Assembly (NCBI GenBank): GCA_025403435.1
Contig: CM046330.1
Coordinates: 25,483,507 to 25,547,506, forward strand
Length of the DNA: 64,000 nucleotides
Direction of reading: 5' to 3'
Source: Artocarpus heterophyllus
Taxonomy: Eukaryota; Streptophyta; Magnoliopsida; Rosales; Moraceae
A program made the translations under genes and the position numbers. Each line of letters starts with the position of its first letter. Within the stretch, counting starts at the first letter, position 1. The notes below the pieces were generated by a model. That model worked only from the letters and a program-made list of their open reading frames with translations, had not been told where the DNA came from and did not search any database. Positions 11,480 through 22,324 of the stretch are shown in pieces.

Positions 11480-12634
11480 ATGAAGAGATGTCTCAAAGGA
11501 CGGAAGAACCTAGCTTGTTATGCCTTCCTCATGAACCTAGAAGGAGAGCCTAGTGCCTCAAGAAGAAATGTAACAATTCCAGTTGTTGATGAGTTTGAAG
11601 ATGTCTTTCCCAATGAGTTGCCAAGATTACCACCGCATCGAAAGATTGAGTTTAGCATCGAGCTACTTTTGGGAACAACACTGATTTTTGTAGCACCTTA
11701 TCGGATAGCATCGGTAGAGATGAAAGAATTGAGAAAGCAACTTTAGGAGCTTGCTGATAAGGGGTATATTCGAAATAGCACATCGTCGTGGGGAGCATCG
11801 GTTTTGTTTGCTAAGAAGCATGATGGAACCCTCAAGCTATGCATAGATTATCAGCAGCTAAATCGGGTCATCGTGAAGAATAAGTATCCCCTGCCTAGGA
11901 TTGACGAATTGTTTGATCAGTTAGGAGGTTTGCGGTACTTTTCAAAGATAGATTTACGTTCGGGATACCACCAGCTCAGGATTAAGGAAGAGGACATTCC
12001 CAAAATAGATTTCAAGACTTGGTATGGACACTTTAAGTTTTTGGTGATGCCGTTTGGATTGACAAATGCTCTGGCATCTTTCATGGACCTAATAAATAGG
12101 ATATTCAGGCCTTATCTGGATCAGTTTGTGATCGTGTTCATCTACGATATTTTGGTCTATTTTAAAACTTGGAAGGAGAACGAACAACACCTCAGGATTG
12201 TGCTTCTGACCTGTGAGAGCACCAGTTGTAAACAAAAGTGTGAGTTATGGTTAATAGAAGTTAAGTTTTTGGGACATGTTATCTCCGAGCAAGGTATCTC
12301 CATGGACCCATCTAAGGTAGATGCCATAGTGGAGTGGGAACGACCAAGGAATGTAGCAGAAATCTGTAGTTTCTTGGGACTCGTAGGATACTACAGGAAA
12401 TTTATCAAGGACTTCTCGAAGATATAGGACCACTGACAAGACTGATTAGGAAGAATGTCAGATTTAAGTGGGATGAAGAATGTGAGTTTGCCTTTCAAGA
12501 GTTGAAGAATCGATTGACTACAGCTTTGGTGTTGATTATCCCGAATAGTGAAGAGCCATATGAAGTTTACACAGATGCTTCGAGACGCAAACTTGGATGC
12601 GTATTGATGCAACATGGACGCGTAGTGGCGTATG
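11480..12634 (+). pseudogene. Gypsy RT and start of RNase H, dead
   Basis: One frame covers the linker before RT, then [20 protein letters not shown], the [10 protein letters not shown] motif and the MPFGLTNA motif. The catalytic F-I-D-D box is changed: the first Asp is Tyr (codon 12143-12145, FIYDIL), which would abolish polymerisation. A TAG at 11744-11746 and a stop at 12425-12427 interrupt it. The RNase H start (VYTDAS near 12565, GCVLMQHGRVVAY near 12595) runs straight into the copia LTR at 12635. Confidence 0.85.
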
Positions 12635-14069
12635 TGTTAGACATGTATGCTCTAAGGAGTAAAAATGTAATACGTTTTTGGAGACATTTTTATCAATAAA
12701 GAATTTATTCATTTATATATACCAAATATTGTCCTCTTTACGTTCATATTTGTTGAATGTATGATAAGCAAACAGTAGTCTGAGACTGTCAGTCTAAACC
12801 TTAAGAGTTGGGCATATGATGGGATGATTATGCAGTAGACACGACTCTTAAGGTGATGGTCTAAAATATATGATCCGCAATCGAGGGAATAAAGTTGGGC
12901 GCTTTATTCATGTAAAGATTGTTATGTTGTCTATATCCCTTTTGGGAGATGGTTTGTCTTGGCCATCGGAGTTGGACTCCGTGAATAGAAACATTGGCGC
13001 ATTGTCATAGGTGACGATGTGTTGGATCGGGACATAAAGTGAATTGATTTGGATTAATAATTCTGTCTTGTCAAATCGATTCACTTTAGACAATCATTTG
13101 TATTGTATCTTAATCCTGAGATGAATAATGGGCCCGTTGTCTCGACTTGTGTCTTTTGATGTACCAATGGGTGACTCCCACATCTCTATAGTGGCATGCA
13201 TGCCGGTACGTTGGAGGCATGACTCTTGGTAGCGTAGACTTGTTATTCATAGATATGGAATCCATAGCTCCTCTTTAGGAGTAATGATATCCTCTTATAT
13301 GCGTTGTCCTGTAATTGGAAAACTGGAGCGCTCAACCATTTGGATACATAGGTGTAACCGAATGGTATACTATCTTTGGATGGTAAGTTTTCTAATGGTG
13401 AGACAATGGAACGTAAGATAAAATAATCGGGAAGGTAAGACAGAACTTGTCCTTAAGCCGATTATGGATGATCATATGGGGATGCGATACACTATGATAT
13501 GTCATGGAGACTTAGCTACACGAGCTTCGTAATTCTATAAAGTTCGAGAGTGCAGCTCCAAGCTTTTAGTGGAGTAGCGTTGGAGTTGATAATTGTGAAA
13601 TGTATATCTGGGATATTGGGTTTCATAATTATCATGAGCTTGAACTTTATAGGTCCATTTTGGTCCCCTTTGCTAGCTCACAAAATCCTGAAACGACACG
13701 GCGTGCTTTTCCAATAATTGGTGACTTATGTCGGATTTATCAGATTGGTTTAAAATTTATAAGAATCAAATAATTCATGTCTGTTTATCGGTTGAATTAA
13801 TTATGTAAGAAATTAGTTCAAGATGAACTTGTTGAATTATGGCGTTCGGATAATTCTTGTCTGTTTATCGGTTGTTTTAATTTTGGACAATTAGAACAAG
13901 ATAAACTTGTAGAATTATTGTGAATTGATTTATTTTCTTAGAGATTATCTTGATAAAGTTTGTTTTGATCAGATATCTTTTCTATTGGGCTATTTGAATC
14001 AAAACTGAGACTTTATCCTTTAGAATCTCGGGTGGAAAATAAAAGATTCGCGGAGATTTTTTCTCGGCA

Positions 14070-14149
14070 GTTCGGCCTGCCGATCAGAAAGTTCGGCCTA
14101 CCGAACTGGCCAGTTCGGCCTGCCTATCTCACAGTTCGGCATGCCGACC
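14070..14149. promoter_or_regulatory. Four phased 16-bp palindromes in LTR U3
   Basis: Units start at 14070, 14091, 14113 and 14134, spaced 21, 22 and 21 bp. The first reads GTTCGGCCTGCCGATC. They lie about 120 bp upstream of the TATA box, where an enhancer could be. Because U3 is also transcribed at the RNA 3' end, the same array occurs at 21727-21806. Confidence 0.85.
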
Positions 14150-14266
14150 GCGACAGCTAAGATTACGCGTTTTTCACGCGTATCTTATCAGATATTGATC
14201 CGAACTTGATTCTATTTCGATTTTTGAGACCTAATCTGATATGGACTGACCCCAAGGACCAATAGG

Positions 14267-14275
14267 TATAAAAAG
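14267..14275 (+). promoter_or_regulatory. LTR TATA box
   Basis: TATAAAAAG, in a GC-richer context than its surroundings, with the primer site about 400 bp downstream. The expected transcript start is about 30 bp downstream, which would define the U3/R border. The same box is at 21924-21932 in the 3' LTR. Confidence 0.75.
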
Positions 14276-14669
14276 GGAGTGAGTCTAATGATTTACTCAG
14301 ATCAATTTGAGAGATTAAGAGTGATACTCTTCTAGTGAGCATCTAAAAAACTCCCTGAGAGCTTTTGTTCACAAATCACGAACACTAGCTTTGGGTTCTC
14401 TCTATTGGTTGGAAGGAGAGTCACCGGTGGAAGAGCTGTACGTGTGAGCCCACACTCACTCCGGTTGTGGATAGAGAATAGCAAAGAAGACCAGTTGGTT
14501 GAGGCTCTTCTGGAACGTTACTTCTCTACACAGGTCGCGGAGGTTCTTCAGCACACTGAGGTTAGTAAGATCTGTTTAATTTATACATATAACATGTCAA
14601 ACTTGTGTTTTGGAAAATACTCTGATGAAAAATTTTTAAAATTCCGCTGCGCACTTTGTTTCCAACAAT

Positions 14670-14681
14670 TGGTATCAGAGC
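14670..14681 (+). promoter_or_regulatory. Primer-binding site (initiator tRNA-Met)
   Basis: TGGTATCAGAGC, a perfect 12-base match, begins 2 bp after the 5' LTR ends. Confidence 0.95.
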
Positions 14682-15173
14682 CGAGGTTTTTACATAAATT
14701 TGCAAGTTTGTGATCATGTTATATGCGTAAATTTTGTGATCTTAATCTCTCCAATGCTTGAATTAAATTTTATAGAGAGATGGCACTCTAGGTTTCTATA
14801 TAATATATATGTTGTCATGGATTATATGGTGAATGTTTATTAATTAATTATGGTTGATTAAATTGTTATTTAATTATTTATTAATTAATTAATACCGGTT
14901 ATGGTTCCTTAGAGGTTAGAATGTGTATCTAGGTTTTTCATGTAATTAGATGGCGGACTATCATCTCCGTCTGGGAATTATTATTTAATTTGTAAGAATT
15001 TTGTAATTAAATAATTATTCGGAGAAGACGGAACGAGAAGTCGGATCTTGAAGATAGATGATGGCGCCTCTAGGTATTTCCTGAGTCTCTAATTTTATGT
15101 TTTTGAATTGTTAAAAATAAAATTGATGAATTGCATTAAAATTGTATTTTCTGGATTGAGGGTTTTCTGCTCG

Positions 15174-15357
15174 GTCGGCATGCCGGAACTCACAGTTCGG
15201 CAGGCCGAAGGTCACAGATCGGGAGGCCGGACGTACGGTCCGGCAGGCCGACAGTGGGGCAGAAATTTTGGTGCTCTGCCGGCAGGCCGAACCTTCATGT
15301 TCGGCAGGCCGAACCACCATGATCGGCAGACCGATCACCCAGATCGGCCTGCCGACC
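15174..15357. repeat. Leader array of eight 16-bp palindromes
   Basis: Units start at about 15174, 15195, 15217, 15238, 15277, 15299, 15321 and 15342: the spacing is 21-22 bp except for one 39-bp gap. The unit at 15299-15314 is the exact palindrome GTTCGGCAGGCCGAAC. The unit at 15321 (GATCGGCAGACCGATC) keeps symmetry with changes in both arms. A Gly/Arg-rich open frame across the array is a by-product of the repeat. Confidence 0.88.
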
Positions 15358-15845
15358 GAGAGCTGCCAGGCGTCCAGAAAAGGTGCGATTTTTTCAGTGC
15401 AGTTTTAATTTTATTTTTGGGACGATTCTGAGAAACATTAAATTTGGATATGACCGGAAATATGAAGTGTTCGATTCATACGGGATTGAGGACTTGAAGA
15501 TGGATATTACATGAAGAAGGATACAGCTTAAGGATTCAAGGATGAAGAATCGATAAATGTCTCGATTATTCTCTTGTAATCTTATTTTTTCTATTCTCTA
15601 GGGTGGAACCATAATATTACGGTTATTATTATTATGCTTGTAGCTTTGCTTGATTGCTTTGCTTGTCTGCATTATAATATGATTTACCATGTATATTGAT
15701 AACATGTCATATAGAATAGGGAGTGCCGCTCATATTAAAATTGTTCATGCATAATTTTAAAATAAAACCTTGACTTCAAAAGATTGAGTGGGAGAAGGTT
15801 TTCGAAGAGAGAACCTAAGGCCTCCATCGTTGGTCCATAGGAAGA

Positions 15846-16173
15846 ACATGATGGTCCCAACCCCTAGGAAGGGATTTCTATCATGTACCAGATTGGATCT
15901 CTGAAAGGATAAGGTATTTTAGTATGATTTATGATTGCACACCCCTAGGTGGTGATTATAAATCATGGATAAAATATTAAAACGGTGGTTATACACTCAC
16001 GTTAATTTTATTATTAACCTCCCCTAGGAGCTCTGTTAATAAAATTAATGGCCAAAGAAACGATTATTAGTATATGCTGGATCATACGGGTCCTGGATGG
16101 CATATATTAATCAGGAGGGGATCCGTGTTCCTGATTGAATTTGGCATGACTCCCCTAGGAGCATGTTGAATTC
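15846..16173 (+). ncRNA. Leader hairpin array, four loops with CCCCTAGG
   Basis: Four potential stem-loops each carry CCCCTAGG in the apical loop. Spans (octamer starts) are 15846-15886 (15861), 15924-15966 (15942), 16002-16048 (16021) and 16137-16173 (16152). Stems include ACATGAT/ATCATGT, ATGATTT/AAATCAT, TTAATTTTATT.AAC/GTTAATAAAATTAA and GAATTTGGCATG/CATGTTGAATTC. A fifth stem-loop at 16066-16111 lacks the octamer. The array ends 150 bp before the gag start, where retroviral packaging signals usually lie. Folding is inferred by eye. Confidence 0.7.
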
Positions 16174-16323
16174 TGAGTTGGGAATTATCGTTGTAAGGTT
16201 GTGATATTTTCAAGGTTTTGACACATAAACACATTTGTATAATTTACATGATTGTGTTATCTTACTAAATTATTATATATGTTTGCTTATGTTTGGTATA
16301 TGACTCTTTATTGTAGATTGAAA

Positions 16324-19300
16324 ATGTCTAAAAACGCTTTATCATCAATACTTGACAAAAACCAATTGACCGGTGAGAACTATAATGATTGGAAACGGAA
16401 CCTGGACATCGTCCTTTCCTTTGAGAAACTGAAATATGTTCTGACAACTCCTTGTCCTCCCGAGCCTACGGGAGACTCAAGTAATGAGCAATTCCAAGCG
16501 TACGAACGCTGGAAAGATGCTAATGATCAGGCCCGCCGCTATGTTATGGCTAGCATGAATAACGTGCTGCAGGCTCAACATCAGGATTATGAGACTGCGA
16601 AGCAGATCTTGGATAATCTTGAGGACATGTTTGGAGGCCAGGCCATAACAAAGCGGCAAGGGGCGCTTCGGAAACTCTTAAACTGTAGACAGAGACCGGG
16701 GACATCTGTAAAGGAGCACATGATGTTGGTCATGGGTTACCTCGCTGAGGCTCAAACCAATGGAGCCGACATCGATGCTGAAACTCAGATGACTATGGTC
16801 TTTGAGACTCTGTCTAAGGAATTTATTCCGTTTAGAGCTACTTTTAATCTAAGCAATAGACGGGATATGACCTTGACAGAACTGATGAAACAGTTACAAG
16901 AGTTTGAACTGCTGATCAGGGAGTCTCCTGCTGGTGGAGAGGCCAATATGGTAGCTGCTTCTGGTTCCAATCCTAACTCTGGGAATGGAAAGAAACAACG
17001 GGCCAAGAGTGGGAAGTCTTCTATTCCTATTGCTACCAAGAGCAAGAAGAAGAAGAAGAAGAACCCAAAGAAGCTTAAGTGCTTCTTTTGTGGTAAGGTC
17101 GGGCATATAAAGAAGCATTGCAAGGACTTCCTTTCCAAGGGAGGTAGGTGTGATCTTCTATATTTAGAAACTTGTTTGGTTGAGGAATCCAGTGACATTT
17201 GGGTCATAGATTCTGGTGCAACTAATCATGTTTGTGTTTCTCTGCAGGGATTCAAAGAAACGAGAAGTCTACTTCGTGAAGACTTAACGCTTCGGATGGG
17301 CGATGGATCCTTGGTCTCAGCGGAAGCAGTGGGAGATGTCCATCTTTATTTTGATAATTATAGGAGTTTAATTTTGCGAGATTGTTTTTATGTTCCTAAA
17401 TTTAAAAGGAATTTAATTTCTGTATCTTCTTTATTTAAAGACTCCTACGTGGTATCTTTTAATGAAAAAGTGGTGATTCGTAAAAACAAATCTTTTATCT
17501 GTTCTGGATGGATGCAAAATAATCTATATTTTATCAAACCTAAGATGGACTTGTTGCTTAATGCTGAGATAAATGATAATGACTCAAAAAGACTTAAAAC
17601 TTCTCACTCTAATAAGACTTATCTTTGGCATTTGCGCCTTGGCCATATTAACCTAAATAGGATTCAAAGGTTGGTAAGGGATGGACCTTTAAGTCACTTA
17701 AAGGTGGAATCTATACCTTAATGTGAGTCTTGTTTGGAGGGTAAAATGACCAAAAGACCATACGGGTCTAAGGGCAATAGGGCCGAAGGGGTTCTAGAAC
17801 TTGTGCATAGTGATGTTTGCGGACCGATGAACATCCGGGCACGAGGAGGGTATGAGTACTTCGTTACTTTTATTGACGATTACTCTAGATATGGGTATGT
17901 GTACCTAATGCACCACAAAAGCGAAACTTATGATAAATTCAGGGAGTTTCGGGCTGAAGTGGAAAAGCAATTGGGTAGACCCATAAAGGCACTTCGATCA
18001 GATCGAGGTGGGGAATACCTTTCTGATGAGTTCTTGGGACACTTGTTAGAGAATGGGATTTTATCCCATTTGACTGCGCCGGGCACTCCGCAGCAGAATG
18101 GCGTAGCAGAGAGAAGGAATAGGACTTTGTTGGACATGATTCGGTCCATGATGAGTTATTCATCATTGCCTTTATCCTTTTGGGGATATGCACTACAAAC
18201 CGCATGTTATCTTTTGAACAATGTGCCTTCAAAATCGGTCCCTAAAACTCCTCACGAGTTGTGGACAAGACGGAAGACATCCTTAAACCATATTCGCATA
18301 TGGGGATGTCCAGCTCATGTCCTGTTTAAGGATCCGAATAAGTTGGAAGCACGTTCAGAAGTTTGCGTGTTTGTAGGATATCCAAAAGGGACTAAAGGGG
18401 GTTATTTTTATAACCCAAAGGAAAATAAAGTCGTGGTTTCAACTAATGCAACTTTCCTTGAGGAGAGTTACATGAACGACTTTAAACCTCAAAGCAAAGT
18501 GGTGCTTGAGGAGTTGAGGGGTAATCAGTTTACTCCGGAGGTTCCGAACGAAACCATTCCGATCGGTGTAGAAAAACCAAACAAACCTGAACAACAACCT
18601 CAGGGGCTTCGGCGTAGTGGGAGGATCGGTCGTCAACCTGAGAGGTATATGTTCAATGGGGAGGTCTTTTTGGCTGAACCGGATGAACATGACAGGGATC
18701 CTTATACTTACGCAGAAGCTATGGAGGATGTTGATTCAAGACTCTGGACAGAGGCCATGAACATTGAGATGAAGTCTATGGAGACTAATCGGGTCTGGGA
18801 GCTTGTGGATCTTCCCGAAGGGGTAAAACCCATAGGGTGTAAGTGGATCTACAAGAGGAAAAGAGGAGTGGATGGAAAGGTCGAAACCTTTAAGGCTAGA
18901 CTGGTAGCTAAGGGTTATACGCAAAAGGAAGGAATCGATTATGAGGAAACCTTTTCGCCTGTAGCCATGCTAAAGTCCATCCGGATTCTCTTGTCCATAG
19001 CTGCCGCTCTCGACTACGAGATTTGACAGATGGATGTCAAGACGGCTTTTCTGAATGGCTATCTTGATGAGTCCATTTATATGGAACAACCAGACGGGTT
19101 CAAGGTCACGGGTCAAGAGGGTAAGGTTTGTAAATTGCTAAAGTCTATTTATGGACTTAAGCAGGCTTCTCGTTCTTGGAACATAAGATTTGATCAAGTG
19201 ATCAAGACTTATGGGTTCTCACAAAATGTGGATGAACCATGTGTTTACAAACACATTAAGAATGGGAAGGTGGTTTTTCTACTACTCTATGTAGATGACA

Positions 19301-20277
19301 TTCTGCTAATTGGCAATGACGTTGGGGCGTTGTCATCGGTCAAATTATGGTTGACCAAGCAGTTTGACATGAAGGACTTGGGTGAGGCTAATTTTGTTCT
19401 CGGTATCCAGATCTTTCGGGATAGGAAGAACAAAATGATAGCTTTGTCACAGGCCGGGTACATAGATAAAATTCTCAGGAGGTTTGCAATGCAGGATTCC
19501 AAGAAAGGTGGGCAACCATCTAGGTCTGGAATTACTCTTTCTAAGAAAGACTCTCCAAAGTCTAATGAAGAAAGAGAATACATGAAGAAGGTACCTTATG
19601 CTTCGGCAGTGGGTAGTCTCATGTATGCCATGCTTTGCACTCGACCGGATATTAGCTATGCGGTCGGGATAGTGAGTCGATTTCAGGCGGATCCAGGACC
19701 AAACCATTGGGTTGCGGTAAAGCATATTTTCAAGTACCTGAGAAGGACTCGTGAGTATATGCTTGTGTATTCGGGTGAGGATTTAACTCCTCTAGGATAC
19801 ACTGATTCGGATTTTCAATCCTGCTTGGATTCTAGGAAATCGACTTCAGGGTTTGTGTTTACTCTGGGTGGCGGTGCCATCAGTTGGAGAAGTGCGAAGC
19901 AAGATTGCACTTCGGATTCAACGATGGAGGCCGAGTATGTGGCGGCTAGTGATGCTTCGAAAGAAGCAGTGTGGCTCCGCAAGTTCCTTGGGGATCTTGA
20001 GGTAGTTCCTGGTATGGATAAAGCGGTATCACTGTACTGTGATAACAGTGCGGCGGTAGCTAATGCTAAGGAACCAAGATTTCACAAGAAGAGTAAGCAT
20101 ATTGATCGAAAGTATCATGTGATAAAGGACTTCGTTGAGAGCGGGCATGTCACGGTGTGCAAGATCGCGTCAGAGGACAATTTAGCTGATCCATTTACGA
20201 AGACACTTTCTGGGAGAGTCTTCGAAAGGCATGTGGAAGCTATGGGGATGCAAAATTTGCAGTATTTACTCACTTAG
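16324..20277 (+). pseudogene. Copia gag-pol polyprotein with two nonsense codons
   Basis: One unshifted frame of 1317 codons. I chose the ATG at 16324 because MSKNALSSILDKNQLTGENYNDWKRN is the family-typical gag start, although the frame is open upstream to 16252. Domains: gag 1-250; zinc knuckle CX2CX4HX4C at residues 253-266; aspartic protease DSGATNH with Asp296; pre-integrase His/Cys region at 435-470; integrase catalytic Asp497, Asp560 and Glu596 (35 residues between the last two); RT with YVDD at 989-992; RNase H with YTDSD from 1159 to the end. Stops at codon 466 (TAA at 17719) and codon 901 (TGA at 19024, replacing the Trp of the usual IWQMDVKTAF) would truncate the product before integrase and inside RT. 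All other key residues are intact, so decay is very recent. Confidence 0.93.
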
Positions 20278-20280
20278 TGC

Positions 20281-20291
20281 AAGTGGGAGAT
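20281..20291 (+). promoter_or_regulatory. Polypurine tract of the young copia
   Basis: AAGTGGGAGAT, starting 3 bp after the gag-pol stop codon and abutting the 3' LTR. The older minus-strand copia has AAGTGAGAGAT at the same place. Confidence 0.9.
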
Positions 20292-22324
20292 TGTTAGACA
20301 TGTATGCTCTAAGGAGTAAAAATGTAATACGTTTTTGGAGACATTTTTATCAATAAAGAATTTATTCATTTATATATACCAAATATTGTCCTCTTTACGT
20401 TCATATTTGTTGAATGTATGATAAGCAAACAGTAGTCTGGGACTGTCAGTCTAAACCTTAAGAGTTGGGCATATGATGGGATGATTATGCAGTAGACACG
20501 ACTCTTAAGGTGATGGTCTAAAATATATGATCCGCAATCGAGGGAATAAAGTTGGGCGCTTTATTCATGTAAAGATTGTTATGTTGTCTATATCCCTTTT
20601 GGGAGATGGTTTGTCTTGGCCATCGGAGTTGGACTCCGTGAATAGAAACATTGGCGCATTGTCATAGGTGACGATGTGTTGGATCGGGACATAAAGTGAA
20701 TTGATTTGGATTAATAATTCTGTCTTGTCAAATCGATTCACTTTAGACAATCATTTGTATTGTATCTTAATCCTGAGATGAATAATGGGCCCGTTGTCTC
20801 GACTTGTGTCTTTTGATGTACCAATGGGTGACTCCCACATCTCTATAGTGGCATGCATGCCGGTACGTTGGAGGCATGACTCTTGGTAGCGTAGACTTGT
20901 TATTCATAGATATGGAATCCATAGCTCCTCTTTAGGAGTAATGATATCCTCTTATATGCGTTGTCCTGTAATTGGAAAACTGGAGCGCTCAACCATTTGG
21001 ATACATAGGTGTAACCGAATGGTATACTATCTTTGGATGGTAAGTTTTCTAATGGTGAGACAATGGAACGTAAGATAAAATAATCGGGAAGGTAAGACAG
21101 AACTTGTCCTTAAGCCGATTATGGATGATCATATGGGGATGCGATACACTATGATATGTCATGGAGACTTAGCTACACGAGCTTCGTAATTCTATAAAGT
21201 TCGAGAGTGCAGCTCCAAGCTTTTAGTGGAGTAGCGTTGGAGTTGATAATTGTGAAATGTATATCTGGGATATTGGGTTTCATAATTATCATGAGCTTGA
21301 ACTTTATAGGTCCATTTTGGTCCCCTTTGCTAGCTCACAAAATCCTGAAACGACACGGCGTGCTTTTCCAATAATTGGTGACTTATGTCGGATTTATCAG
21401 ATTGGTTTAAAATTTATAAGAATCAAATAATTCATGTCTGTTTATCGGTTGAATTAATTATGTAAGAAATTAGTTCAAGATGAACTTGTTGAATTATGGC
21501 GTTCGGATAATTCTTGTCTGTTTATCGGTTGTTTTAATTTTGGACAATTAGAACAAGATAAACTTGTAGAATTATTGTGAATTGATTTATTTTCTTAGAG
21601 ATTATCTTGATAAAGTTTGTTTTGATCAGATATCTTTTCTATTGGGCTATTTGAATCAAAACTGAGACTTTATCCTTTAGAATCTCGGGTGGAAAATAAA
21701 AGATTCGCGGAGATTTTTTCTCGGCAGTTCGGCCTGCCGATCAGAAAGTTCGGCCTACCGAACTGGCCAGTTCGGCCTGCCTATCTCACAGTTCGGCATG
21801 CCGACCGCGACAGCTAAGATTACGCGTTTTTCACGCGTATCTTATCAGATATTGATCCGAACTTGATTCTATTTCGATTTTTGAGACCTAATCTGATATG
21901 GACTGACCCCAAGGACCAATAGGTATAAAAAGGGAGTGAGTCTAATGATTTACTCAGATCAATTTGAGAGATTAAGAGTGATACTCTTCTAGTGAGCATC
22001 TAAAAAACTCCCTGAGAGCTTTTGTTCACAAATCACGAACACTAGCTTTGGGTTCTCTCTATTGGTTGGAAGGAGAGTCACCGGTGGAAGAGCTGTACGT
22101 GTGAGCCCACACTCACTCCGGTTGTGGATAGAGAATAGCAAAGAAGACCAGTTGGTTGAGGCTCTTCTGGAACGTTACTTCTCTACACAGGTCGCGGAGG
22201 TTCTTCAGCACACTGAGGTTAGTAAGATCTGTTTAATTTATACATATAACATGTCAAACTTGTGTTTTGGAAAATACTCTGATGAAAAATTTTTAAAATT
22301 CCGCTGCGCACTTTGTTTCCAACA
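20292..22324 (+). repeat. 3' LTR of the young copia
   Basis: 2033 bp, essentially identical to 12635-14667, followed by the target duplication GTATG. An open frame that starts in the LTR at 22062 runs across the junction into gypsy RNase H codons and stops at 22443-22445. Confidence 0.96.

Larger units (their letters stand above)
12635..14667 (+). repeat. 5' LTR of the young copia
   Basis: It starts TGTTAGACATG and ends GTTTCCAACA. It contains four 16-bp palindromes at 14070-14149 and a TATA box at 14267. An open frame from 14405 runs through the LTR end and stops at 14711-14713, in the primer-site region, so it would be a leader uORF. Confidence 0.96.
14683..16323 (+). other. Long untranslated leader of the young copia
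   Basis: About 1.6 kb between the primer site and gag. Apart from the palindrome array and the hairpin row, no coding similarity is seen. Such long leaders are known in plant copia elements and usually hold dimerisation and packaging signals. Confidence 0.7.
12635..22324 (+). mobile_element. Young Ty1/copia retrotransposon (Angela/Tork-like), nearly intact
   Basis: A complete 9690-bp element. LTRs at 12635-14667 and 20292-22324 are both 2033 bp; the one difference I noticed is an A/G near 12779 versus 20436. It has a perfect primer site, a long leader, one gag-pol frame with two nonsense codons, a polypurine tract and the 5-bp duplication GTATG at 12630-12634 and 22325-22329. Near-identical LTRs imply recent insertion. 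The long LTRs and protein motifs suggest the Angela/Tork side of plant copia, not proven. It landed in the RNase H region of the older gypsy element. Confidence 0.95.

Noticed and set aside
12908..13093. Reverse-strand 61-codon frame, repeated identically at 20565-20750
   Set aside because: Its conservation is due only to LTR identity; no independent support for coding.
15174..15357. CRISPR-like regularly spaced repeats
   Set aside because: The repeats are short degenerate palindromes with about 5-bp spacers in a plant retrotransposon leader; there are no unique spacers and no cas genes.
15108..15431. Gly/Arg-rich open reading frame
   Set aside because: It is produced by the GC-rich palindrome array, has no family resemblance and lies in a retrotransposon leader.
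16785..17207. Reverse-strand frames inside copia gag-pol
   Set aside because: They are antisense shadows of the well-supported gag-pol frame.
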